From: Kitasatospora sp. MAP12-44
GTDB taxonomy: Bacteria > Actinomycetota > Actinomycetes > Streptomycetales > Streptomycetaceae
Direction: 5' to 3'
Length of the DNA stretch: 64,000 bases
Assembly: GCF_029892095.1 (NCBI RefSeq)
Contig: NZ_JARZAE010000004.1
Coordinates: 6,634,001 to 6,698,000, forward strand
Position numbers and translations under genes: made by a program. Below are positions 35,503 through 44,602 of this stretch, in pieces. Each line of letters starts with the position of its first letter. Within the stretch, counting starts at the first letter, position 1. Below the pieces are notes generated by a model that saw nothing but the letters and a program-made list of their open reading frames with translations, was not told the origin of the DNA and did no database searches.

Positions 35503-37701
35503 ATGGGTACACCCCAGGCATCACGCCGCGTGCGCCGGTCGGTCGTCACCGGCCTGGCCTCGCTCGCGATCGCCGCGGCCGGTATGGCCGGCTCCGGCGC
35601 GGCCGTCGCCGCACCCCTGGCGACCGGCGCGTCGTCCGCGGCGCAGACCAGCACGGCTGCCAACCCGTACAGCCCGGAGTACCAGCACGCCTACCGTCAC
35701 GGTGCGCTGCCGACCATTCAGACGAACGCCAAGATGAAGTCGTGGGCGGCATCCCAGGCGACGCCGAACGTGGCGACCGGACCGGAGACGCTGTCCTACG
35801 GCGGCGGCACCAACGGTGTCGGCGTCAACGACGGCAAGTCCCAGGTCTACCTGGTGTTCTACGGCTCCCAGTGGGGGACCCAGAGCACCGACAGCAACGG
35901 CGACGCGAAGTTCTCCGGCGACGCGGACGGCGCTGCCGGTGCCGCGCAGCAGATGTTCAAGGGCATCGGCACCGGCAATGAGCTGTGGTCGGCCGACCTG
36001 ACCCAGTGGTGTGACGGCCCGAACGTGGCCGCTGGCGCGACCAGTTGCCCCTCGAACGCCAGCTTCGTGCCGTACCAGGCCGGCGGTGTGCTCTCGGGCG
36101 TGTACTACGACAACTCGGCCGCCTCGCCGAGTGCCACGACCGGCAACCAGCTGGGCCAGGAGGCCGTCAAGGCCGCCGCCCACTTCGGCAACACCACGGC
36201 CGCGGCCAACCGGCACGCGTACTACGTGATCATGTCGCCGACCGGCACCAACCCGGACAGCTACCAGGGCCAGTACTGCGCCTGGCACGACTACACCGGT
36301 GACAGCTCGCTGACCGGTGGCGCGGTGAACTCGCCCTACGGCGACCTCGCGTTCAGCAACCAGCCGTACAACATGGACTCGGGCTCGGGCTGCGGCGTCG
36401 GCTTCGTCAACTCGCCCGGAACCCTTGACGGTTGGACGATGACCCTCGGCCACGAGTGGCACGAGATGATGTCCGACCAGTTCCCGGCCGGCGGCTGGAC
36501 CAACCAGGTCAGCGGCAGCTCGTTCAACGGCCAGGAGAACTCCGACGAGTGCGCGTGGCTGGCGCCCGGCACCGCCGGTGGCGCGGCCATGGTCACCATG
36601 GGCACCGCCGGTACCTTCGCCGAGCAGGCGAGCTGGTCCAACGACACCAACGCGTGCTCCATCTCGCACCCGATCGTGGGCGGCGGCCAGGGCAACACCG
36701 TCACGGTGACCAACCCGGGCACCCAGAGCGGCACCGTCGGCACCGCCGCCTCGCTGCAGATCAGTGCCTCCGACTCGGGCAGCGCGACGCTGACCTACTC
36801 GGCCACCGGTCTTCCCGCGGGCCTGAGCATCAACGCCTCCACCGGCCTGATCTCCGGCACCCCGACCGCCGCCGGCACCAGCTCGGTGACCGTCAAGGCC
36901 ACCGACAGCACCGGCGCCTCGGGCAGCACCTCCTTCAGCTGGACCGAGAGCGGCTCGACCGGTGGCAACACCGTCACGGTGAGCAGCCCCGGCAACCAGT
37001 CGACCACGACGGGCAGCTCGGTCAGCCTGCAGGTCAGTGGCAGTGACTCGGCCAGTGGCCAGACGCTGACCTACTCGGCCACCGGTCTGCCGACCGGCCT
37101 GTCGATCAGCTCCTCGGGCCTGATCAGCGGCACCGCCTCCACCGCCGGCACCTACAGCGTGAGCGTCAAGGCCACCGACGCCACCGGTGCCAGCGGCTCG
37201 GCGTCCTTCACCTGGACCGTCAGCACCTCCACCGGCTGCTCCGGCGCCGGCTCCAACCTGCTCGGCAACCCCGGCTTCGAGACCGGCTCCGCCTCCCCGT
37301 GGACCGCCACCGCCGGTGTCATCAACGGTGACACCGTCTCCGAGCCCGCCCACTCCGGCAACTACGACGCCTGGCTGGACGGCTACGGCGCCGCCCACAC
37401 CGACACCCTGTCGCAGACCGTCACCATCCCCGCCGGCTGCCACGCCTCGCTCACCTTCTGGCTGCACATCGACACCAACAAGACCAGCACCACCGCGGCC
37501 GACAAGCTCACCGTCTCGGCCAACGGCACCACGGTGTCCTCCTTCTCCAACCTGAACGCCAACAACGGCTACTCCCTGCACACCTACGACCTCTCGTCCT
37601 ACGCCGGCAAGAGCGTCACCCTGAAGTTCAACGGCGTCGAGAACTCCTCCTCGGCCCAGACCAGCTTCGTGATCGACGACACGGGCATCACCACCTCCTG
37701 A
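35503..37701 (+). CDS. Large secreted protein: HE-motif domain, two He_PIG domains, jelly-roll end
   Basis: 732 residues. A signal peptide ends near AVAAPL (about 37). Residues about 90-395 form a conserved domain with [43 protein letters not shown] and [11 protein letters not shown] (His317) then [12 protein letters not shown]. Two putative Ig (He_PIG) domains follow ([22 protein letters not shown] type, about 405-575), then a jelly-roll or carbohydrate-binding-like domain ([15 protein letters not shown] to FVIDDTG). A clear paralogue is at 49548-51554. The HE...E pattern resembles the His-Glu segment of PHI-1/exordium-like and metallopeptidase-like proteins, but a true HExxH is missing; enzymatic activity is unproven. 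Confidence 0.75.
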   Translation: MGTPQASRRVRRSVVTGLASLAIAAAGMAGSGAAVAAPLATGASSAAQTSTAANPYSPEYQHAYRHGALPTIQTNAKMKSWAASQATPNVATGPETLSYGGGTNGVGVNDGKSQVYLVFYGSQWGTQSTDSNGDAKFSGDADGAAGAAQQMFKGIGTGNELWSADLTQWCDGPNVAAGATSCPSNASFVPYQAGGVLSGVYYDNSAASPSATTGNQLGQEAVKAAAHFGNTTAAANRHAYYVIMSPTGTNPDSYQGQYCAWHDYTGDSSLTGGAVNSPYGDLAFSNQPYNMDSGSGCGVGFVNSPGTLDGWTMTLGHEWHEMMSDQFPAGGWTNQVSGSSFNGQENSDECAWLAPGTAGGAAMVTMGTAGTFAEQASWSNDTNACSISHPIVGGGQGNTVTVTNPGTQSGTVGTAASLQISASDSGSATLTYSATGLPAGLSINASTGLISGTPTAAGTSSVTVKATDSTGASGSTSFSWTESGSTGGNTVTVSSPGNQSTTTGSSVSLQVSGSDSASGQTLTYSATGLPTGLSISSSGLISGTASTAGTYSVSVKATDATGASGSASFTWTVSTSTGCSGAGSNLLGNPGFETGSASPWTATAGVINGDTVSEPAHSGNYDAWLDGYGAAHTDTLSQTVTIPAGCHASLTFWLHIDTNKTSTTAADKLTVSANGTTVSSFSNLNANNGYSLHTYDLSSYAGKSVTLKFNGVENSSSAQTSFVIDDTGITTS

Positions 37702-37721
37702 CACCAGCTGTAGGAGCCTGA

Positions 37722-37761
37722 AGCGCTGCCCCGGGGACGGGAACGTCCCCGGGGCAGCGCT
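37722..37761 (+). terminator. Strong hairpin terminator after secreted protein gene
   Basis: Perfect 18-base-pair stem (37722-37739 with 37744-37761) and a GGAA tetraloop, 21 bases after the stop codon. No long U-tract, as is common in high-GC actinomycetes. Confidence 0.85.
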
Positions 37762-37863
37762 GTGCCATGTCGACATGCGGCGGTTGATATGTGGTGATAT
37801 CACTCGTTTCAGGGGGCCTTCTGTGCTGCCGACGGGACGGTGGCCTGCCGAGACGGAGCACCC

Positions 37864-38271
37864 ATGACCAACTACCCGCTGCTGGACCTGTTCTGGACGA
37901 TGCTGGAGTTCTTCCTCTGGGTCCTCTGGTTCTTCCTGCTCTTCAAGATCATCACTGACATCTTCCGCAGTCACGACATGGGCGGTTGGCACAAGGCGGC
38001 CTGGACCGTCTTCGTGATCCTGCTGCCACTGGTCGGCATCCTCGTCTACCTGATCGTGCGCGGCGGGTCGATGCACGAGCGCGACCTCGAACAGGCCAAG
38101 CGTGCCGATGCCGCCTTCAAGGCCTATGTGAAGGACGCGGCCGGCCCCGACGGCGGCGGCGAGGCCCCGCGCAGCCATGTCGAGGAACTCGCCAAACTCG
38201 CGGACTTGAAGACCAGCGGCGCCCTCACCGACGAGGAGTACCAGAAGGCGAAGGACAAACTGCTCGCCTGA
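37864..38271 (+). CDS. PLDc_N/SHOCT membrane protein
   Basis: 135 residues. Two membrane helices (about 8-32 and 42-65) with DMGGWHKAAWTVFVILLPLVGILVYLIVRGG form the PLD-nuclease N-terminal-like domain; the C-terminal helix pair HVEELAKLADLKTSGALTDEEYQKAKDKLL is a SHOCT domain. Such proteins are common in actinomycetes and of unknown function. ATG at 37864 follows GACGGAG. Confidence 0.88.
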   Translation: MTNYPLLDLFWTMLEFFLWVLWFFLLFKIITDIFRSHDMGGWHKAAWTVFVILLPLVGILVYLIVRGGSMHERDLEQAKRADAAFKAYVKDAAGPDGGGEAPRSHVEELAKLADLKTSGALTDEEYQKAKDKLLA

Positions 38272-38281
38272 GCTCCCGATC

Positions 38282-38320
38282 CGCCGGACACCTCCCCGCG
38301 GGGAGGTGTCCGGCGTTTTT
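38282..38320 (+). terminator. Rho-independent terminator
   Basis: Perfect 16-base-pair stem (38282-38297 with 38300-38315) directly followed by TTTTT, 10 bases after the stop of the PLDc_N/SHOCT gene. Confidence 0.95.
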
Positions 38321-38591
38321 CGGCGCTGCGTCGCAGGTCAGGTGGTACAGACCACCAGTGCGCGCGGATCGCCGGTTTTCCCGTCCGGGCACACCTGCTG
38401 CACATTTAACCTGGAGTCAACCTCTATACCTTGACAGCTATTTGGCCAGTGGAAATACTCACGGCCAGCCCCCGCCTCCGCTTTCCCCGAGGTGGCGGTT
38501 CCCGGCCCGCCAGGCCGTCGGGCTTCCGAAACCCGTCTTCAACGCGCCTTCCGCCGGCGCGGTATGCGGCATGCCAGGAAAGGCGCCACCG
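38321..38591 (+). promoter_or_regulatory. Promoter and leader of the APC permease gene
   Basis: TTGACA at 38431-38436, a 17-base spacer and AATACT at 38454-38459 make the clearest sigma70-like promoter of the window; transcription would start near 38466 and leave a leader of about 125 bases. A small hairpin GGTGGT-ACAG-ACCACC lies at about 38341-38356. No gene is seen in this stretch. Confidence 0.55.
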
Positions 38592-40079
38592 ATGAGCACC
38601 CCCCACTCCTCCGGAGGAAGAACGGGCCTGCGGGCGAACGTCCTCGGGACGTTCGACACGATCGTGATGGCGGTGGCGGGCAGTGCTCCCGCGTACTCGC
38701 TCGCCGCGACCACCGCGACGCTGGCCGGAGCGGCCGGTCTCTTCTCACCGGCCGCGCTGCTCTGGTGCGCGATTCCCATGCTGGGCATCGCCTGGGCCTT
38801 CAACTACCTGGGCCGGATCGACGTCAACGCGGGCGCCAGCTACTCCTGGGTCGGCCGGGCGCTGCACCCCTCGCTGGGCTTTATGAGCGGCTGGGCGCTG
38901 GTGGTCTCGGCCACCCTCTTCATGGTCGCCGGCTCGCTGCCGGCCGGCTCGTACACGCTCTCGCTCTTCTCGGCGAGCCTGGCGAACAACACCGCGCTGG
39001 CCACCGCCGTCGGCGCGGGCTGGTTCCTGGTGATGGCCGCACTGGTGCTGATGGGGGCGCGGATCACCGCGCACGCCCAGTGGATCATGACCGGCATCGA
39101 GATCGTGATCCTGGTCGTCTTCGGGGTGGCGGCGCTTGTGCACGGCGGCGGCGCGGCGGTGTTCTCCTGGTCCTGGCTCTGGGGCTTCGGCCACTTCGGC
39201 GGAGTGAAGGGCTTCGCGGCCTCCGCATTGATCGCCGCGTTCTACTTCTGGGGCTGGGACGTCACCGCCAACCTCAGCGAGGAGACCAGCAACAGCAAGC
39301 GCAACGCCGGTCTGGGGGGCCTGCTCGGCGTGGTCACCGCGTTCGCCATCTTCGAGGTGGTCACCATCTCGGTCAACCTGCTGATCAGCCAGAACGACAT
39401 CCAGACCAACAGCAGCACGCTGCTCTCCGACATCGGCGAGATCGTCTGGCCGGGCTGGGGCGGCAAGGTGCTGGTCGTCGCGGTGGTGCTGTCGACCATC
39501 GCCACCCTGGAGACCACGCTGATCCAGGTCTCCCGCTCGCTCTTCGCGATGGGCCGCGACCGCACGGTGCCCGCCGTCTTCGGCAAGTCGCACCTGCGCT
39601 GGCAGACCCCGTGGGTCGCGATCGCGGTGGTCTCGGTGGTCTCGCTGCTGCTCTTCATCGGATCCAACGCGATCGGCTCGGTGAACACCATCCTCACCGC
39701 CGCCATCAACGCGATCGGCCTGCAGATCGCCTTCTACTACGCGCTCGCCGGGCTCGCGGTGGTGGTCGCCTACCGCCGACTGCTGCTGAAGTCGGTCTCC
39801 AACGCGATCTTCATCGGCATCTGGCCGCTGGCCGGCGCGCTCTTCATGGGCTTCGTCTTCGTCGAGGCGCTCTTCAACTTCACCGGCCTGCAACTGGGCC
39901 TGGGCCTGGGCACGCTGGCGCTGGGCCTGATCCCGATGGCCTGGTACTGGACGAAGGGCAGCTCGTACTACCGCCCGGCGCGCCTGGACGCGACCGACGC
40001 GGACGAGATCGAGGCGCGCTACGGGGGCAGCGACCTGGCGCTGTCGGGTGCCGAATCGGGGCTCGCGACCGACCTGTAG
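38592..40079 (+). CDS. APC-family amino acid permease
   Basis: 495 residues with about 12 membrane helices. GLRANVLGTFDTIVMAVAGSAPAYS is the conserved first helix of the amino acid-polyamine-organocation family, GASYSWVGRALHP and FYFWGWDVTANLSEET are further family hallmarks. It probably imports an amino acid or amine. The ATG at 38592 follows GGAAAGG; an in-frame ATG seven codons earlier is possible. A terminator follows, so the gene is monocistronic. Confidence 0.92.
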   Translation: MSTPHSSGGRTGLRANVLGTFDTIVMAVAGSAPAYSLAATTATLAGAAGLFSPAALLWCAIPMLGIAWAFNYLGRIDVNAGASYSWVGRALHPSLGFMSGWALVVSATLFMVAGSLPAGSYTLSLFSASLANNTALATAVGAGWFLVMAALVLMGARITAHAQWIMTGIEIVILVVFGVAALVHGGGAAVFSWSWLWGFGHFGGVKGFAASALIAAFYFWGWDVTANLSEETSNSKRNAGLGGLLGVVTAFAIFEVVTISVNLLISQNDIQTNSSTLLSDIGEIVWPGWGGKVLVVAVVLSTIATLETTLIQVSRSLFAMGRDRTVPAVFGKSHLRWQTPWVAIAVVSVVSLLLFIGSNAIGSVNTILTAAINAIGLQIAFYYALAGLAVVVAYRRLLLKSVSNAIFIGIWPLAGALFMGFVFVEALFNFTGLQLGLGLGTLALGLIPMAWYWTKGSSYYRPARLDATDADEIEARYGGSDLALSGAESGLATDL

Positions 40080-40085
40080 ACACCG

Positions 40086-40115
40086 GGTGGGCCCGCCCGG
40101 TCGGGCGGGCCCACC
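40086..40115 (+). terminator. GC-rich hairpin terminator after APC permease gene
   Basis: Perfect 14-base-pair stem (40086-40099 with 40102-40115) with a 2-base turn, 7 bases after the stop codon; no U-tract. Confidence 0.8.
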
Positions 40116-40159
40116 GTCGGACCCACCCTGCCCGTCCCCAACTGGAGATCGAGAACCCC

Positions 40160-41113
40160 GTGGCCCGAGCGCGCCGTCCCCAGGCGTCCCTCTACGATCC
40201 GACCCTCGGCGACCGGCTCCTCGCCGAAGCCCGCCAGGACGTCCTGGTCGGCCGCTGGCAGGGCGCGCGCGACCTGCTGCGGGACACCGGCCGCGACTGG
40301 GACCGCCGCACCCACCGGGTCCGCCTGCTGGCCGATGCCGCGGCCGGCAACCGCACCGTCGAGACCTGGCAGGCCGCCGAGCCGGCCAACCCGGACGCCA
40401 TGGTGGTGCGGGCCGAGACCGAGGTGATGCGCCTCTTCAACGCCATCGCGACCGGCCCCTCGCCCACCCCCGACCGCGACGCCACCGACCGCGACCGGCT
40501 CGACCGGGTGGTGCGGATCTGCCTGCAGGCCGCGGGCGGCTACCCGGACGACCCGATGCCGTGGGTCTCGCTGCTCACCGTGGCCCGCCTCTACGCGGGC
40601 GGTCACCCGCACTCCAACCAGTGGTGGCGCGAGCTGCAGGCCCGCGACCACGACAACCGCGAGGGCCACCACCAGGTCCTGCGCCACATCTCCGCGCGCT
40701 GGCACGGCTCGCACTCCCAGATGTACGACTTCGCCTGGGACACCGCCTCCTTCGCCCCGCTCGGCTCGCCGCTGCTCGCGCTCACCCAGGCCGCCCGGGC
40801 CGAGCACTTCCGCGGCCTGCAGCAGAGCGGCGGCGCGAGCGCGCTCAGCCTCTCCCAGCACTGGCGCAGCGACGTCGCCGTCCGTGACCTGAACCGGACC
40901 TGCGAGCGCTGGCTGGCCCACCGCAACTACGAGCTTGCCCAGGACGTCGCGGACCTCAACTTCGTCGCCCACGCCCTGGTGCTGGCGGGCATGAGCGAGC
41001 AGGCCAGGTCCGTCTTCCGGCTGCTCGGCAACCGGCCGACCCGGGCCCCCTGGTCCTACACCGACGAGCCGGAGGAACTGTTCCGCCGCTGGTACGAGCG
41101 CCTCAGCCGGTGA
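40160..41113 (+). CDS. Uncharacterised soluble helical protein
   Basis: 317 residues from the GTG at 40160, almost entirely alpha-helical, without signal peptide or membrane helix. Tryptophan-rich helices (VARLYAGGHPHSNQWWRELQ, RHISARWHGSHSQMYDFAWD) give a repeat-like, TPR-like look, but no repeat period is clear. I do not recognise the family; similar proteins occur as conserved hypotheticals in Streptomyces. It stands alone between two hairpin terminators. Confidence 0.75.
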   Translation: MARARRPQASLYDPTLGDRLLAEARQDVLVGRWQGARDLLRDTGRDWDRRTHRVRLLADAAAGNRTVETWQAAEPANPDAMVVRAETEVMRLFNAIATGPSPTPDRDATDRDRLDRVVRICLQAAGGYPDDPMPWVSLLTVARLYAGGHPHSNQWWRELQARDHDNREGHHQVLRHISARWHGSHSQMYDFAWDTASFAPLGSPLLALTQAARAEHFRGLQQSGGASALSLSQHWRSDVAVRDLNRTCERWLAHRNYELAQDVADLNFVAHALVLAGMSEQARSVFRLLGNRPTRAPWSYTDEPEELFRRWYERLSR

Positions 41114-41127
41114 CCCCGGGTGGCCCT

Positions 41128-41156
41128 GCCCCGGCCCGCCGCCGGCGGCCCGGGGC
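41128..41156 (+). terminator. Hairpin terminator
   Basis: 13-base stem with one mismatch (41128-41140 with 41144-41156) 15 bases after the stop of the preceding gene. Confidence 0.55.
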
Positions 41157-41180
41157 CGTTACCGGGTAGACAATGGGCTC

Positions 41181-43931
41181 ATGGCCCGGTTGATGGCCCG
41201 ATCCTCGGCCGCCCTGCCCACCGGTCGCGGTCTGCGCGGCGGGCAGGAGCCCCCGTCTGCTGACGGGGGCAGGCCCCGCCGTCGCTCACGGATCGTGCGC
41301 GCGCTGCGCAGCGTCGCCGGCCAGGTGTTCGCGCTGCAGGTGGGCGTGGTCCTGCTGCTCGTTGTGGCGGCGGTGCTGGCCCTGGTCCTGCAGTCGCAGC
41401 ACGCCAGCACCACGGACGCCCGCGACCGCTCGGTCGCCGTCGCCCAGACCTTCGCCAACTCGCCCGGCATCGTGGCCGGGATCGAGTCGCCGAACCCCAC
41501 AGCGGTGCTGCAACCGCGCGCCGAGGCCGCCCGGATCGCCTCCGGGGTGGACTTCATCGTGGTGATCAACACCGACGGCATCCGCTACACCCACCCGCTA
41601 CCGGACCGGATCGGCAAGAAGTTCGTCGGCGACTACCAACCGGCCCTGCAGGGCCAGGTGGTGGTGGAGCAGATCAAGGGGACCATCGGCCCGCTCGTGC
41701 AGGCGATCGTCCCGGTCTACGACCCGCACGGCACGATCGTCGGCGCGGTCTCGGCCGGCATCACCATCAGCAAGGTCAACGGCGTGGTCGACCACCAACT
41801 CCCGCTGCTGCTCGGCACCGCGGGTGGCGCGCTGGTCCTCGCGATGGCCGGCACCGCGCTGGCCGCCCGGCGGGTGCGGCGCCAGACGCGCGGTCTCGGC
41901 CCGGCTGAGATGACCCGGATGTACGAGCACCACGACGCGGTGCTGCACGCGGTGCGCGAGGGCGTGCTGATCATCGCTGCCGACAGCCGGCTGCTGCTGG
42001 CCAACGACGAGGCGCGCCGGCTGCTCGCCCTGCCCGCGGACGCCGAGGGCCGCTCGCTCACCGCGCTCGGCCTGGAGCCCGCGGCTGCTCAGCTGCTGGC
42101 CTCGGGCGAGGGCGTCAGCGACCGGGTGCTGCTGACCGGGGACCGCCTGCTGGTGGTCAACATCCGCTCCACCGACCGCAACGGCGGGCCGCCCGGCACG
42201 GTGGCCACACTGCGTGACTCCACCGAGCTGCACGCCGTCTCGGACACCGCCGACACGGCCCGCCGCGGCCTGAAGCTGCTCTATGACGCCACGGTGGCCG
42301 TCGGCACCACGCTGGACGTCACCCGCACCGCCGAGGAGCTCGCCACGGTGGCCGTCCCGCGCTTCGCCGACTTCGTCACCGTCGACCTGGCCGAGGCCGT
42401 GCTGCGCGGCGAGGAGCCGGTCGGCGGCAGCGGCGTGCCGATGCGCCGGGCGGCGCTCAGCGGCGTACGCGACGACTCGCCGCTCTACCCTGTCGGCCAG
42501 CAGATCAGCATCCTGCCCACCACCCCGCAGGCCTGGAACCTGGACACCGGGCAGGCCGGCTTCGACCCCGACCTGCGCTCCTCCACCGCCTGGCTCGCGC
42601 AGGACCCCGAACGAGCCGGCCGGCTGCTGGAGTTCGGCGTCCACTCGGTCGTCCGGTGCCCGCTGCGGGCCCGCGGCGTGCTGCTGGGGATGGCCAAGTT
42701 CTGGCGCTGGAACGAGTCCGAGCCCTTCGACGCGGACGACCAGTCGCTCGCCGAGGAGCTGGTGGCCCGCGCGGCGGTCTGCGTCGACAACGCCCGCCGC
42801 TTCACCCGCGAGCACGCGATGGCCGTCACCCTGCAGCGCAGCCTGCTCCCGCACGGTCTGCCCGCGCAGAACGCCCTGGAGGTCGCCCACCGCTACCTGC
42901 CGGCGCAGGCGGGCGTCAGCGGTGACTGGTTCGACGTGATCCCGCTGCCGGGCGCCCGGGTCGCGCTGGTGGTCGGCGACGTGGTCGGCCACGGCCTGCA
43001 CGCCGCCGCGACCATGGGCCGGCTGCGCACCGCGGTGCACAACTTCTCCACGCTGGACCTGCCGCCGGACGAACTCCTCGGCCACCTGGACGACCTGGTC
43101 AGCCGCTTGGACCAGGACCCGACGACCACCGGCGGCGGCGACCCGGTGACCGGCGCCAGCTGCCTCTACGCGATCTACGACCCGGTCTCGCGGATCTGCA
43201 CCACGGCCCGGGCCGGCCACCCGCCGCCCGCGATCGTCCACCCCGACGGCACGGTGGAGTTCGCCGACGTACCGGCCGGCCCGCCGCTGGGCCTGGGCGG
43301 GCTGCCGTTCTTCGCGGCGGAGCTGCGGGTGCCCGAGGGCAGCCGCCTGGTGCTCTACACCGACGGGCTCGTCGAGGACCGCGAGCGCGACATCGACGAG
43401 GGCCTGGAACGGCTGAAGCGCGCCCTGGAGGCCTCCGGCCCCGACCCCGAGGAGACCTGCGACGCGGTTCTGGACGCCCTGCTGCCCGCCCACCCGACCG
43501 ACGACGTCGCCCTGCTGGTGGCCCGCACCCGGGTGCTCGGTGCCGACCGGATCGCGCAGTGGGAGGTCCCCTCTGACCCCGCCGCCGTCTCCAACGTCCG
43601 CGCCGCGGTCAGCCGGCAGCTGGCCGCCTGGGGCCTGGACGAGCTGGCCTTCGTGACCGAGCTGATCCTGAGCGAGCTCATCACCAACGCCATCCGCTAC
43701 GCGGACGAGCCGATCCGGGTCCGCCTGCTGCTGGACCGCTCCCTGATCTGCGAGGTCTCTGACAGCAGCAGCACCTCCCCGCACCTGCGCTACGCGGCGA
43801 GCCTGGACGAGGGCGGGCGCGGGCTCTTCCTGGTCGCCCAGTTCGCCGAGCGCTGGGGGACCAGGTACACCGCGACGGGGAAGGTGATCTGGGCGGAGCA
43901 GACGCTGCGGGAGGCAGGGCCGGGCGGGTGA
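41181..43931 (+). CDS. Sensor SpoIIE-type (PP2C) phosphatase with PAS, GAF and HATPase domains
   Basis: 916 residues. Membrane helices at about 45-68 and 212-232 enclose a Cache-type sensor (DRSVAVAQTFANSPGI, GVDFIVVINTDGIRYTHP, VGAVSAGITISKV). Then come PAS (VREGVLIIAADSRLLLANDEA), GAF (about 370-545), SpoIIE phosphatase (GVSGDWFDVIPLPGARVALVVGDVVGHG in two segments; YTDGLVEDR) and a C-terminal anti-sigma-like ATPase (ELILSELITNAIRYADEP, EGGRGLFLVAQF). Such proteins switch anti-anti-sigma partners. A TAGACA hexamer ends 9 bases before the ATG, so the mRNA may be leaderless. Confidence 0.93.
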   Translation: MARLMARSSAALPTGRGLRGGQEPPSADGGRPRRRSRIVRALRSVAGQVFALQVGVVLLLVVAAVLALVLQSQHASTTDARDRSVAVAQTFANSPGIVAGIESPNPTAVLQPRAEAARIASGVDFIVVINTDGIRYTHPLPDRIGKKFVGDYQPALQGQVVVEQIKGTIGPLVQAIVPVYDPHGTIVGAVSAGITISKVNGVVDHQLPLLLGTAGGALVLAMAGTALAARRVRRQTRGLGPAEMTRMYEHHDAVLHAVREGVLIIAADSRLLLANDEARRLLALPADAEGRSLTALGLEPAAAQLLASGEGVSDRVLLTGDRLLVVNIRSTDRNGGPPGTVATLRDSTELHAVSDTADTARRGLKLLYDATVAVGTTLDVTRTAEELATVAVPRFADFVTVDLAEAVLRGEEPVGGSGVPMRRAALSGVRDDSPLYPVGQQISILPTTPQAWNLDTGQAGFDPDLRSSTAWLAQDPERAGRLLEFGVHSVVRCPLRARGVLLGMAKFWRWNESEPFDADDQSLAEELVARAAVCVDNARRFTREHAMAVTLQRSLLPHGLPAQNALEVAHRYLPAQAGVSGDWFDVIPLPGARVALVVGDVVGHGLHAAATMGRLRTAVHNFSTLDLPPDELLGHLDDLVSRLDQDPTTTGGGDPVTGASCLYAIYDPVSRICTTARAGHPPPAIVHPDGTVEFADVPAGPPLGLGGLPFFAAELRVPEGSRLVLYTDGLVEDRERDIDEGLERLKRALEASGPDPEETCDAVLDALLPAHPTDDVALLVARTRVLGADRIAQWEVPSDPAAVSNVRAAVSRQLAAWGLDELAFVTELILSELITNAIRYADEPIRVRLLLDRSLICEVSDSSSTSPHLRYAASLDEGGRGLFLVAQFAERWGTRYTATGKVIWAEQTLREAGPGG

Positions 43932-44074
43932 AATTGATTTCGCTTGGGAATTCGCGTCCCGCATTTCCAAGCCCATTCCAGGCTGCCGGCTCGCAGCTGA
44001 GACCCGCTTTCCGCGCCGCCCGAAAATGCCCGATACCGTTATTTCACCGATTCCTTCTCTGTGAGGTCGTCCCC

Positions 44075-44494
44075 ATGAGCCTGAGCATTCGGAACCAGAT
44101 CCCCGGCACCGTCACCTCCGTCACCACCGGCGAGGCGATGGCAGCCGTCAGGGCCCGGCTGGACGGCGGTCAGCAGATCACCGCAGCCGTCACGGTGGAC
44201 GCCGTCAAGGAACTCGGCCTCGCCGAGGGCAGCGCCGTCCGCGCTGTGGTCAAGTCCACCGAGGTCGCGCTCGCCACCGGTCCGGTGAGCGGCCTGAGCA
44301 TCCGCAACCAACTCCCCGGCACCGTCAGCGCCGTCACCACCGGCGAGGCGATGGCCACCGTCCGGGTCTCCATCGAGGGCGGCGAACTCACCGCGGCCAT
44401 CACCCGCGATGCCGTCACCGAACTCGGCCTGAAGGTCGGCTCCCCGGTCGTCGCCCTGATCAAGTCCACCGAGGTCGCCCTCGCCACCGCCTGA
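44075..44494 (+). CDS. Double Mop-domain molybdate-binding protein (molbindin)
   Basis: 139 residues made of two Mop/TOBE domains. Each starts LSIRNQ-PGTV--VTTGEAMA and ends STEVALAT, at about 1-69 and 71-139. Molbindins store or buffer molybdate or tungstate in the cytoplasm. The ATG at 44075 follows GAGG. The 143 bases upstream are lower in GC and contain an imperfect inverted pair CTTGGGAA...TTTCCAAG (about 43944-43973), a possible regulatory site. Confidence 0.93.
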   Translation: MSLSIRNQIPGTVTSVTTGEAMAAVRARLDGGQQITAAVTVDAVKELGLAEGSAVRAVVKSTEVALATGPVSGLSIRNQLPGTVSAVTTGEAMATVRVSIEGGELTAAITRDAVTELGLKVGSPVVALIKSTEVALATA

Positions 44495-44602
44495 ACGGGT
44501 GACTCCTGGGCGCGCGTTCGGGGTTGGGCAGGGCGGGGGGTTAAGGATCGCTGACGGCCGGGCCCGTTGCCTTCCCCGTGCGCGGGCGGCCGGGAGGCAG
44601 TC

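Noticed and set aside
35521-38178. 885-codon minus-strand frame opposite the secreted protein
   Set aside because: Gly/Val/Arg-rich shadow produced by the repetitive GC-rich secreted gene; crosses a strong terminator.
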